DNA from: Parelaphostrongylus tenuis
Lineage: Eukaryota > Nematoda > Chromadorea > Rhabditida > Metastrongylidae
Direction of reading: 5' to 3'
DNA: 64,000 nucleotides
Assembly (NCBI GenBank): GCA_019055375.1
Contig: JAHQIW010006155.1
Span: forward strand, 1 to 64,000
Under the pieces are notes generated by a model. That model was not told where the DNA came from and ran no database searches. It worked only from the letters and a program-made list of their open reading frames with translations. A program made the translations under genes and the position numbers. Shown piece after piece: positions 1-8,829 of this stretch (position 1 is its first letter; every line of letters begins with the position of its first letter).

Positions 1-232
1 CGCTCATGGCTCATCAAGCCATTCATCTCTCCGGAGTTGGTAAATGGTTCTAGAATGATCTCAGACTTGTCTGAGAGGATAAGCAGCACTGACTCGGTAC
101 AGCGGGAGGCTACTAGGAGTCATTGTAAAGGCCAGGCATGCAGTCACCTCAAGCGAAGTTAAAAATTGAAAACGTATGCATGGCGCATCCCTCAGCGATT
201 GATCAACGTCCGAGAGCGTGATCCTTTTGAGC
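1..232 (+). mobile_element. SINE S1 (tRNA-derived family), 3' part
   Basis: The window opens inside a copy of the tRNA-derived SINE seen complete at 35436-35738. The body matches that copy throughout: the segment around the end of the tRNA-like head, the Cys/Gly-rich looking middle around 60-130, and the 3' end near 180-232. The tRNA-like head with the A box is cut off by the window edge. The copy is diverged, with many small differences from S6. Confidence 0.75.
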
Positions 233-1237
233 GTAGAAAATCATCTTTGAGTAATTAGTTCGTTCTGTGCTTCAAATGTGATTTCGGCGTTATAGAAACC
301 TCGTTTGGTTAGATAATAATCTAGTTGTTTCGTAAAGCAAAATTAAAACTGTGTCACTGTAGATACTACCTAAATCATCTATAACGCGCTTTTCATTGAT
401 CGATTGACTTGGCTATTCTTGGTCCTTTCGTTACTCTGAAGACTGCGTATGAGAGTCGGATCTGAACTACATCTCATGCAATCAAGTAGAATATGTACGT
501 TTATGTGTCTGTTGTATCGTTCGCTGTGTCACTTTCAAGTGCCTTCACTGAAAACTTTTGCTAGCAGGAACGATCCGAATATCAAAGAATGTTCAGTGAT
601 ATACGAAACAGCAGAGCAGAAGAGACAACTCCTAGCGTCAGCAGCACATTTAGCTCAGGAACTGTTAACGATACAGTGTAGTGGTGGCTTAAGAAGTTTC
701 GTAGAGGAGATGCATCTCAAAAATACATGAGCAGTAACCTCTTTTGCCCAGCCTCATCAGAAGTGATGCGAAAAGCATCCCCGATGCTGATCCTTTGGGA
801 CTACATGGGATGTTGCAGAAGAACTGAACGTCGACCATTCTACCATCCTCGCCTTTTGAAGCAATTTATAAAAGTATCTGCGTTTGAGCACGGTTTGAGG
901 CCGCAATTACTTTTGCTCAACCCAATAGTACGGAGTTTTCTACTTGCGTTCTATGATTACCCTGCTTTGTCCCATATCTAATCCTTTTGGTTATATAGAA
1001 TGATGTATGAAGGATTATCTGAGACGCTGCGCAAGTGTAGAGCATTGTTGTCGACGACTTTATTAGATTGAACTGTCAAAATCCGTTTCTCACATGTGAT
1101 TAAATAATTTCCTGCTTCATTGCAGAGAGGGTTTGTTGAGTTTGCATAGCACCTACTAATCTATGTGGCTTGGAAAATCCGAATTTTATAGCTCTAACTT
1201 TTACTAGACACAATATCGGCAATTTAGCTAACTGCAG
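233..1237. other. Upstream/intronic DNA, nothing recognised
   Basis: About 1 kb between the SINE and the first recognisable dehydrogenase exon. Short open frames at 449-730 and 727-981 show no similarity that I recognise and no convincing splice context. Earlier exons of the dehydrogenase (NAD-binding domain) are not visible here, so they must lie upstream of the window or be absent. Confidence 0.4.
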
Positions 1238-2666
1238 CTGCTTTTGGCGCTGCAGGACAACGCTGTATGGCGCTTTCGACCGCAATCCTGGTAGGAGAAG
1301 CACGCTCATGGCTTCCTGAAATTGTTGAGAAGGCGAAGAGCTTGAAGGTGAATGCAGGTATAGCTGTCCGATATACACTTGTGTTATTTGTCGTGGTTAC
1401 TGTTTCAAGAAGGTTTGAAAATCAGGATGGGTGCCGAATACAGACATCGGACCATTGATATCGAAAAATGCAAAGAATCGTGTTTTGGGTCTGATCAAGG
1501 GAGCGAAGCAGGTGAACTAACTTTTTTTTTTTTAGCAATTCTTGCTTCACGTTTGATAACTAAACGGTTCAAACCATAGGAAGGCGCTAATGTGGTATTG
1601 GATGGAAGCGACGTAGTCGTTCCGGGATTTGAAAATGGGAACTTCGTTGGTGCATCCATTATTTCGGGAGTTAAAACGAATATGACGTGTTACAAGGTGT
1701 GTTCTTGAATTTCTGAGATGAACACTATCATACTGGCTAGAATGTCTATGTGAGAGTATTATTAATCATCAGACTCTTCTACGTTCCACTTCTTGTGTTT
1801 GAGGAAGAAATTTTCGGCCCGGTTCTTGTTGTTATGGAAGTCGAAAATCTGAACGAAGCTATTGACATCATTAATAAAAACCCTTACGGAAATGGAACTG
1901 CTATCTTCACATCCAATGGTGCCACAGCAAGAAAGTAAGTGCATTTCTTCTGTTGCCTTTACTGGGCATCTAAATTTTTTTCCCCCAAAAAAAACAATGT
2001 ATTTAGCCTAAGCGAGGTTGGTACGCCAGGGCCACACACCGGTGTTTCGGAAGTTTCGTTTAGGCTAAAAACATTATTTTTTTGGATTTAATCTTGAATG
2101 TTTATCACGAGGTTTTAAAAACAGTCGATCATATGGATTATTTTGGTCTACCAGCCGAAATCCATCGACTGAACAGTGGTAATGGACCAGTGTCATCTCG
2201 ATGCAGGGCTTAATGTGGGGCGGGGGTCACTGACGAGGAGGCCGAAACCTCCGAAACACCGGTGTATGGCCCTGGCGTACTAACCTCGTTTAGGCTAAAA
2301 ACATTATTTTTTTTGGATTTAATTTTAAAAATTTATCACGAGGTTTTGAAAACAGTCAATCATATGGGTTTTTTTTTTCTTTTGAGATTCACGAATGAAG
2401 TCGATTGTGGCCAAGTCGGAGTGAACGTCCCAATTCCAGTCCCTCTTCCTATGTTCTCCTTCACGGGATCTCGTGGTTCTTTTAGAGGAGACATGAATTT
2501 CTATGGAAAGGTATGTGCGTAGGCTACAAATCATACATACATTCGCATGAACAGAATGTTGTAGGCTGGAATTAACTTCTACACGCAATGGAAGACGATA
2601 ACGCAATACTGGAACGAAGCCACAACGGAACTGAAGCCGCAGACAGCTTTCCCTCAGCTCAAATAA
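1238..2666 (+). CDS. Methylmalonate-semialdehyde dehydrogenase, 3' six exons
   Basis: Mitochondrial CoA-acylating aldehyde dehydrogenase (ALDH6 family) of valine, thymine and beta-alanine catabolism, which turns methylmalonate semialdehyde into propionyl-CoA. Exons read 1238-1357, 1426-1511, 1580-1696, 1804-1934, 2387-2510 and 2565-2666, all with GT donors and AG acceptors and consistent phase. The first visible exon carries [13 protein letters not shown], which includes the catalytic cysteine. Later exons give [65 protein letters not shown] and a C-terminus ending TAFPQLK then TAA. About 210 residues are present of roughly 520 usual for the family; the N-terminal NAD-binding half lies upstream. 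The fifth intron (1935-2386) contains a hammerhead-ribozyme repeat. The reading frame is intact across all six exons, so this is probably the functional host gene (C. elegans counterpart alh-8, human ALDH6A1). Confidence 0.95.
2004..2372 (+). mobile_element. Family C ribozyme repeat (retrozyme-like) in intron
   Basis: A repeat unit begins at about 2052 and restarts at about 2288 with the same sequence (GTTTAGGCTAAAAACATTAT), giving a 236-bp unit followed by a truncated second copy. Just upstream, 2004-2051 is the inverted complement of 2244-2293. The unit carries a complete hammerhead motif at 2224-2272. It lies wholly inside the fifth intron of the dehydrogenase, in the same orientation as the gene. 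Related copies are at 6240-6790, 49740-49990 and 60000-60245. Confidence 0.75.
2224..2272 (+). ncRNA. Hammerhead ribozyme, family C, complete core
   Basis: Reading 5' to 3': stem I strand GGGTCA (2224-2229), core CTGACGA (2230-2236), stem II GGAGG-loop-CCTCC (2237-2252), core GAAA (2253-2256), self-complementary stem III CACCGGTG (2257-2264), cleavage triplet GTA ending at 2266, then stem I strand TGGCCC (2267-2272). Stem I pairs over 6 bp with one G-U, stem II over 5 bp. All invariant hammerhead residues (CUGANGA, GAAA, NUH site) are present. A stem III made of a bare palindrome is typical of PLE/retrozyme hammerheads, which are thought to cleave best as dimers. Confidence 0.85.
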
Positions 2667-2667
2667 A
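2662..2667 (+). promoter_or_regulatory. Candidate polyadenylation signal overlapping the stop codon
   Basis: AATAAA begins inside the last Lys codon and spans the TAA stop of the dehydrogenase gene. No other AATAAA follows within the next 100 bases. If used, the 3' UTR would be only about 15-25 nt. Confidence 0.4.
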
Positions 2668-2699
2668 ATCAGTTCAAATCCCACAACGGGTGAAATTGT

Positions 2700-3665
2700 C
2701 TAGTTCAGATTTTTATTTTGGTTAACGGCATTTTTGTTGTTTGTTGCTTTATTGTTTCAGGTATATAAATATAGCACAGTTTGTCTCGCAACATCACAAA
2801 AAAAATCATATCATAAGGGGTCAGCCATACTCGAAGTTGCCTTATCTAGTTCAAATTCATCATCAGTGTCATCTTGAGGTTTTCTTTCACCGTTCTCTGC
2901 TGCGTCAAAATTTAACTGTAAAAGAGGCTGTTTGGAGAATCTATTATTAGATTGAATGTGATTCCTAAACTAGCTAGTTACTAAGTGCAAAATAGGATAT
3001 TGGAGAATTTCAAGGAAGGAAATCCGTTCAGAGACACGAAATTGGGCTTGTAGCTCCGCGTCTAGGAACGAGCTGGGATTTTGTTCGGCTCTGCCGCTTG
3101 GGGTAATACAAGGATTGAAGTGCAGTAAATAGGCCTTGTAACTCTTTCTTCTTCTTTCGTGGCACAGACAGCGATGAACATTTGGAATTATACAGGCTAA
3201 AATGTAGTCGTTGTCGCTTCTTTAATTGGTGTAGCCACTACAAAATATGTAGCAGCACCTTAAAATAGGCCATCGCTACCAGATGAGAATGAATACAGGA
3301 ACCATTACACTGATAAATGATTTTAGATCCAATACCTGATGTTAGGGCTTCACGATGGCTACTATAACATCTCAGCGTGAAAAGATACTTGAAGAGTTTT
3401 TTTTCTAAAGAAGCTAATTCTGAAGCGCAAAAATGAATGCCTCTTCATAACGCATGACTCCGCGCCATCGATTTTTTGATCTGGGCCACGCCCTACCACG
3501 CACAGTCTCTTATGTGTAGGGTTCGGTGCGGCTGGCCTACGTGACTCCTGGTGGTCCATGGGAAAACAACTAAACGGTACGTAAAGTAAGCTGTTCACCA
3601 TGCGATTTAATGCTTGTATACAAAGTCTTATGAAATATATATAAGTGATTAATTAAATATATGTA
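2700..3665. other. Intergenic DNA, nothing recognised
   Basis: Downstream of the dehydrogenase. AT-rich, with no recognisable coding exon, repeat or RNA gene. Short open frames at 2741-2950 and 3362-3601 match nothing I recognise. Confidence 0.4.
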
Positions 3666-3667
3666 TA

Positions 3668-3955
3668 TGCCACATAGTCATTTCTTTAACCACGCATGTC
3701 ATATGGTCTGTATGGTCTCATGTTGGGCGGTGCCCTTCTCGTCTTTAGACAATCCTCTCGAGGCGCTCGGTCCCCTGTATTAAGAGTAATCGACAGCGAA
3801 CATTTTACACTCTATGTCCGGTGAAATTAACATCAAGCACACAGTGTTGTATACTCGATTGCTCTTGGCTGGTAATGTTTTTTATATCGTATCGTATCTT
3901 TTCGAGTGTTTTTTTAAAAAATTTTCTTGAAATGTTTATCCGGCATATTGCAGTT
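3668..3955 (-). mobile_element. Family A ribozyme repeat, ribozyme core deleted
   Basis: Copy A1 of the family whose best copy is at 33810-34140. The head (CACGCATGT...GGTCTG), the central CTCGATTGCTCTTGGCTGG block (about 3852-3872) and the tail (TTTCGAGTGTTTTTT) are all present. The segment that should hold the hammerhead 3' half is deleted: the head runs straight into GGTCTCATG near 3714. Only the complement of TGATGA survives, so this copy cannot encode an active ribozyme. Confidence 0.65.
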
Positions 3956-4026
3956 TGAGCTGTGGTCTAAAAAACACTTGAAAACGATATACATTATATA
4001 CATATATATATATATATATTATATAT

Positions 4027-4320
4027 AGGATAAAGCTCTCGGCGATGATCAATCCTTGAGGGATGCGCCCATGCATTCGACTTCGATTTTTAACTTCGTT
4101 TGAGGTGATTGAATGCACATTTGGCCTTTGCAATGACTCGTGGTGGCCTCCCGCTGAACCGAGTCAGTGCTGCTTATCCTCCCAGACAAGTTTGAGACCT
4201 GTCTGGTACCAATTTACCGACCCGGAGGAATGGATGGCTTGGTGAGCCATGAGCGCGAGGTCGAACCAGTGACCTCGAGTGCGACGCAGTGCACGTCCAA
4301 CCACTGCGCCACATGCGCTC
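4027..4320 (-). mobile_element. SINE S2 (tRNA-derived), nearly complete
   Basis: Minus-strand copy of the S6 SINE. The tRNA-like head lies at the right end (GAGCGCATGTGGCGCAGTGG on the minus strand near 4300-4320, with B box GGTTCGACCTC near 4262-4272). The 3' end, GAGCTTTATCC on the minus strand, abuts an AT-rich stretch at 4000-4030. Confidence 0.85.
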
Positions 4321-4325
4321 TTGGC

Positions 4326-4445
4326 ATGATATATATATGATATATATATAATATATATTATATATTATATATATATAGCATATAGTTCTATACTAGTATA
4401 GTATATTACTTATACATATAGTCTTATCAAACATACATATGTATA
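4326..4445. repeat. AT-rich simple repeat
   Basis: TATATA-type low-complexity sequence immediately after the SINE head, grading into less regular AT-rich DNA. Confidence 0.8.
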
Positions 4446-4581
4446 ATTCCTAAGACGACTATTAATTAACCTAGGCATGCTTCTATAAGTCTTAATCTTC
4501 ATTTTAAGTGTCTTATCTTTTCTTAACATTGATCTAACACTTCGTGTTTGGCCTAAGAAGAAAATAGCATTACATATACAT

Positions 4582-4905
4582 ATTTTTATACTTCACCTGT
4601 ATCACCTGTCGTCCCGTTGATCGTCGAGTGACTCGAGCGGGTACCAGCAACTCTTCCATTTTTCCCTATCGCGTGCAAGAGTAGCCCAGTGGGTCCTCCT
4701 TGCTCTAGGAATTCGCTGAGGCATCATATCTTTCTTCCATCGCTTTCGTGAAGAAATCGGACCAACGGGTCAGTGGTCTTCCTTTAGAGCGCTTGACGTC
4801 CCGAGGAATCCAGTCGGTAACGGCTCTCGTCCATCGGTTGTCGTTGAACGCATCAAAAATGCCAAAAACAGTAACAAATATGGGGCCTCATTCATTTTTA
4901 TACTT
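4582..4905 (-). mobile_element. RTE-1 insertion with 5' inversion, 12-bp target duplication
   Basis: A perfect 12-bp direct repeat ATTTTTATACTT (4582-4593 and 4894-4905) flanks the insert. From 4594 to about 4848 the insert is antisense to the last 250 bp of the RTE at 21242-24597, including its TGATACAGG-type tail at the left edge. From 4849 to 4893 it is sense to the RTE 5' UTR (compare 21600-21642). Read on the minus strand this is an inverted 5' segment joined to a sense 3' segment with its tail, the product expected from twin priming during target-primed reverse transcription, with loss of everything in between. Confidence 0.9.
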
Positions 4906-4914
4906 ATAGTATTA

Positions 4915-5100
4915 CATATATGATGTATGTATATATATGCATGTATGCATATGCTATATATATATATATTATATATATATATATTGTATACGTGCATATA
5001 TATCTGTATGTATGATTATGTATATGCATGCGTATGCTTATATAGATATGTATATGTGTACACGTATGTATACATACATGTATGTATGTATATATATGCC
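4915..5100. repeat. TATG/TA-rich microsatellite region
   Basis: Irregular runs of TATATG, TATG and TA over about 185 bp. Open frames on both strands here are low-complexity artefacts. Confidence 0.8.
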
Positions 5101-5224
5101 ATTGGTATGGTGTTAATCCGTGTGGTATCAACCTATCTTGTACATATTCCAGCAAGAGAATATTATTAACAAATATCGAATGCAAATGAAATTGAACTAT
5201 GTATTCAACACATTCACAGCCAAT

Positions 5225-5465
5225 TTGGCAGCTATCAAAATACTTTAGATAAAGAGTAGTTGAGAAACTAGGGCTCCAGTTTGAATGCGCAAATGAACTT
5301 CAATTCCACCATCACTCTTTTTTGGTCCCCACCTTAAGTCTTCTTGAACCGCTGTGATTTGGTATGAAAGTGTTTGAATGAGTACATTGCATATTAGTTT
5401 CAATCTTTCAGGCTCTGAAGGAGACGAACGCGGCGAAACGTCGGCCATTACGGCTGTCTGTACTG
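5225..5465 (+). mobile_element. PLE 3' tail with hammerhead-like motif
   Basis: Resembles the tail of the PLE fragment at 37700-38510, ending in the motif GGCTCTGAAGGAGACG...GGCGAAACGTCGGCC (5411-5446). The 3' half, GAAACGTC followed by GGCC, looks like a hammerhead cleavage side. The 5' half has a changed residue (CTGAAGG for CTGANGA) and a weak stem II, so activity is doubtful. Confidence 0.5.
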
Positions 5466-5639
5466 TACTGTTTACCTGTACTGAATGAGCCGGTACTTTT
5501 TAATTATGTCCACGTCATTTAAGCTCTTCAAGGAGAATATCTTACCACTTTTGTTTGAAGTTTAATTAGTCTATCCGTCAGCTAAAATCATAAGAATTTT
5601 CACAGTTGACTTCGATTCTTGAACAAGATTTCGTTTCAC

Positions 5640-6020
5640 GTTTGAAACATTTTTCTTCTTTCTTGGGCGGCTTGTTTAGCGGCTAACCTAGGGGCGAGCG
5701 ATCGATCGATCGCTCGATGACATAACGGCCTACGCATGTGGAGTGCAACTTGTTATCCAATTGGCGATTTTTTCTCCGCTTCAGAAGACTCATAGAGAAC
5801 GATTGAATTAACTACGAGGTTTTCTCCATACGCTTATATGCTTTTCGTGCTTCCAGACAACAATTCTCGTGATAAAAATGAAGGTACGCGCAAAGCGTGA
5901 TTTGATTTTAGATTTGACAGCGTTATAGAATGATATTTTGAAAAATTGGCCGCTTAGGGCTGTAGCCAGAGATTTAAGCCTTGGAATGATCACTAACAAT
6001 CCTGTGAAAACTTCTTCTAC
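5640..6020 (+). repeat. Unclassified interspersed repeat R4, copy 1
   Basis: Shares ordered blocks with 57930-58470: the GGCTTGTTTAGCGGCTAA-type block, TTTTTTCTCCGCTTCA (about 5769-5784), TATGCTTTTCGTGCTTCCAG (about 5838-5857), the ACAGCGTTATAGAA block near 5918-5931, and TCACTAACAATCC. Further copies are at 43790-44660, 46740-46975 and 48150-48560. No coding potential or terminal repeats are recognised. It contains an 18-20 bp perfect palindrome of GATC units at 5698-5717. Confidence 0.55.
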
Positions 6021-6239
6021 TGCTAATGAGGTCGAGTAGTATAACTGGAAAGGACCCGCATCGCAGATTGAATCGCTTTCTAGTACACTGAATCTCTGTC
6101 CAATGTGTTACCTTTCCCCATTTTACAACAGCTGATATTTCGATTGCATGAATGACGAAAAAATTTTAAGTAGACCTACACTCTAGCAAGGTTGAGATTC
6201 GTTAGGTAGCTGTGTTAGAGCGTTCTCAAGTCTTTATCA

Positions 6240-6790
6240 TAAGTCTACCAATCCTGTCTTAAGAATGTTCAAAACCTTACCGAGGATGTTACGTCAGAGC
6301 CATACGCGATTCGCAGGTATCGCCCCCATCATCAGTGACCCACGCCTCCCCAGCCCCCCCCCCCCCCCCAACCCCCCCACACAGAGCTCTGATTTATAGC
6401 AGGAATGGGGAGGCGTATGTGGTGATAGTGCAACGTACAATGCAACTGTGTTATCACAACTCTTCCAGTTGATGGATTGCGGCTGGTAGATATAAATTGA
6501 TCCACCTCATCGACTATTTTTCAGCCTCGCTATGAGCATTTAATATAGTTTTTGAGAATGCCTAACAAGCAAAAATGTTGTGATAACACAATATCATTGC
6601 ACGTTATGTTATCACCACATACGTCTCCCCACCTCTGCTATGAAATAGTGTTCAGTGTGGAGCGTGGGGATTTGATGAGCGCGGAGATACCTCCAAATCG
6701 GGTATGGCACTGACGTAGCAACCGTAAGGATTTAACATCCTTAAAAACTATCTTGAATGTTTATAACGGGGTTAAAAAACAGTCGATGAG
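6240..6790. mobile_element. Inverted pair of family C ribozyme repeats
   Basis: The left arm (6240-6460, family C on the minus strand) and right arm (6570-6790, plus strand) are complementary over most of their length. Left holds GGAGGCGTATGTGGTGATAG, right holds CTATCACC-like CACCACATACGTCTCC. Left arm hammerhead remnant: 6302-6346 minus, CTGATGA retained but GAAA changed to GAAT. Right arm remnant: about 6655-6715 plus, TTGATGA and AAAT in place of CTGATGA and GAAA. A poly-C tract (about 6354-6378) lies beside the left ribozyme. Both ribozymes look inactive. Confidence 0.65.
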
Positions 6791-6999
6791 ATGGATCAAT
6801 CGCTGATCTTTGTCTATGGGAGAGTGAACCTTCTTAATAAGTGTGGTAGCATTTCCAGGGCTATGAAGAGAGGGCTGGAAAAAGCAGTCAGGAGAATCAG
6901 TCGCTCCCAACCGCCCACTTGAAGATGACGTCAAGCTGTGCTTGAGATGGCGAAGAGAATCCCTCAACGATATGTCGAATGCTAGCCGAAGAGTTCGAT

Positions 7000-8270
7000 T
7001 GTTGCTTCAAGACCATCGCCATCATTCTGCATGAAGTGGATAAGGTCTGGAAGAGGTCAAAATGGGTGCCTCATGGACAAAGCGAAGTCCTGAAGCCATC
7101 CTTCCTGCAACCGTATCATTACCCCGGGTTCGATTGATCTTATGCACCGCTTCAATAGCGTTTTTCCTTACGCGTCATTCGTTCACGAATAGTAGGCGAA
7201 TCTGTTTCCTAGGCAGCTCCAACTCAAAGCAAACATAGACAAGTTGTATACCAAAATGTTCTCAAGATGATGCGCAGTTAAACAAAGTTATGCGCTTTAA
7301 TTGCAAAAATAATATTAAAGAGCCAAAGCGGTACAAACTTTTTACGCAACCAATAACTTATCCCGTGATTTGCTGCCATAACACCACCGAGACCAACTTT
7401 GTTACCACATTTTCAATCAATTTCGATAGTTTTATCGACGAAAGAGTGAGGGGAAAGCGTTGGCCTCAGTGATGCAGTGGAAGCGCGCGGTATGGGTGAA
7501 ACGGAGGTTTAAATCCCACTGGCTTTGTTTGCCTTCCATATCAATCAGTACTCCCAGATGTGAACTTATGTCATCATGGCAATGTTAGGCATAAGTAGAG
7601 TTGAGCCTTATACATTTTGATATACTGGATGAGGTTTGCAAACCGGTTTGCAAATTACAGATGAAGAAAATGCGTGTGCTCAAACACTTTCTTTTTTGTT
7701 GAATTTTTTGGGTTTGGATCTCTGTTTTTCTTCCTAGTTGTCATCGCTGCGCACCATCCAGTGGCACGAGGCCGAAGGTACTGATTTTTTCCTGACTTCT
7801 GATGTTACCTTGGTAATAATTCGTGCTGAGGTGGACAACGCTGATTTAATGTGCTGATGGGTTTGAATCTGCTCCAATTCATTCAGCTTAGAGAGCTAGG
7901 AAATATAGCGAATACTATTAGAGAAGCGGTCATTGAGGCATTTCTCTTAGACAAGTTTCTACAAAAATACTTTTCGAATTGTCTACCATAACCAATCAAG
8001 GAAGTATTTTCCTGACTAGACATTTCTTTTTTCTCATGAAAATATATCATTTGAATAAGGAATTCACTTATAAGTTGGTTTATATCATGAGAAAGGTTCG
8101 TGCATCTGAAACACTGGTTTAGGTGGATGCATTACTGGTGAGTTCGCCGGCCTGCACTGTTTCTCATAGAGCATATACAAAGCAACTCGGTACAGTTAGT
8201 GATACTGTACGTTTACTTTGATGTTGCACTCAAAAGTTCCATAGTTATTCTTTCGATTTTTCGATTGTAT
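7000..8270. other. Mostly unrecognised DNA; faint tRNA-like remnant
   Basis: No coding exon recognised. At 7455-7530 there is a weak tRNA-like stretch with a B-box-like GGTTTAAATCC and an upstream GCAGTGGAAGCGCG segment, possibly an old tRNA-derived SINE. The open frame 7290-7472 is not recognisable. Confidence 0.3.
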
Positions 8271-8271
8271 T

Positions 8272-8826
8272 AGGTTGGAAAGTGTGTTCTGGGGCACCTG
8301 TGAAAATTTGAAAATTCATGCACGAATACCAGGCAGAAACAATATTAATTATTCTTGTAAATAAAAATCGTTGTTTTTTTCGATTTCCTAGCATCGGTCC
8401 GCCAAGTTTCGCTTGTGATCAAAGTACCATTCCTTCGACTTCGGATTAAAGAACTTTTGACATGGTTCTTCTCCTCAGCGAGGCTTGTCTATGAGGTAAA
8501 GATCTCCGACATTGAAGCGTTGAAACTAGGATTCAACAGCAGATTTGTCTGTTGTGCCTTCCCCTTTAACTTCGTTGATTTCATGGACTGCAGCTCATTG
8601 TGAAAGAGGCATTCTCCACTGACGCAATAATAATAATAGTAATCATAATGACTCAATAAAATACGAACTTCGATTGTGTCGTTGGACATGACGGTGGCTT
8701 CTAACACAGTGAAAATAAAGACGACCTTCAGTGGCAAAATCCCACATAAGAAATTATAATATTTCCATGATATACAAGGAGTTATCTCATGCTCATTAAA
8801 GTGCCCCAGAACTTCTTCCCAACCTA
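8272..8826. mobile_element. Small inverted-repeat element (mariner-like ends)
   Basis: The ends are inverted repeats of each other: left AGGTTGGAAAGTGTGTTCTG (from 8272) and right, read on the minus strand, AGGTTGGGAAGAAGTTCTGG (8826 inwards), followed in both by GGGCAC. TA dinucleotides lie at both outer edges, as expected of Tc1/mariner targets. About 555 bp long. The interior has no transposase that I can recognise, so this is probably a non-autonomous or internally deleted element. Confidence 0.6.
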
Positions 8827-8829
8827 CTA

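Noticed and set aside
4904..5185. Open frames on both strands of about 80-93 codons.
   Set aside because: Translation of TATG/TA microsatellite; composition is Tyr/Ile/His repeats only.
5698..5717. Perfect palindrome of GATC units that might be a protein binding site.
   Set aside because: Short simple-sequence palindrome inside repeat R4, not conserved in the 57930 copy.
8090..8170. CTGAAACACTGG...GATGCATTACTGGTGAG looked like another hammerhead.
   Set aside because: The parts are in the wrong order and no core CUGANGA to stem II to GAAA arrangement exists on either strand.
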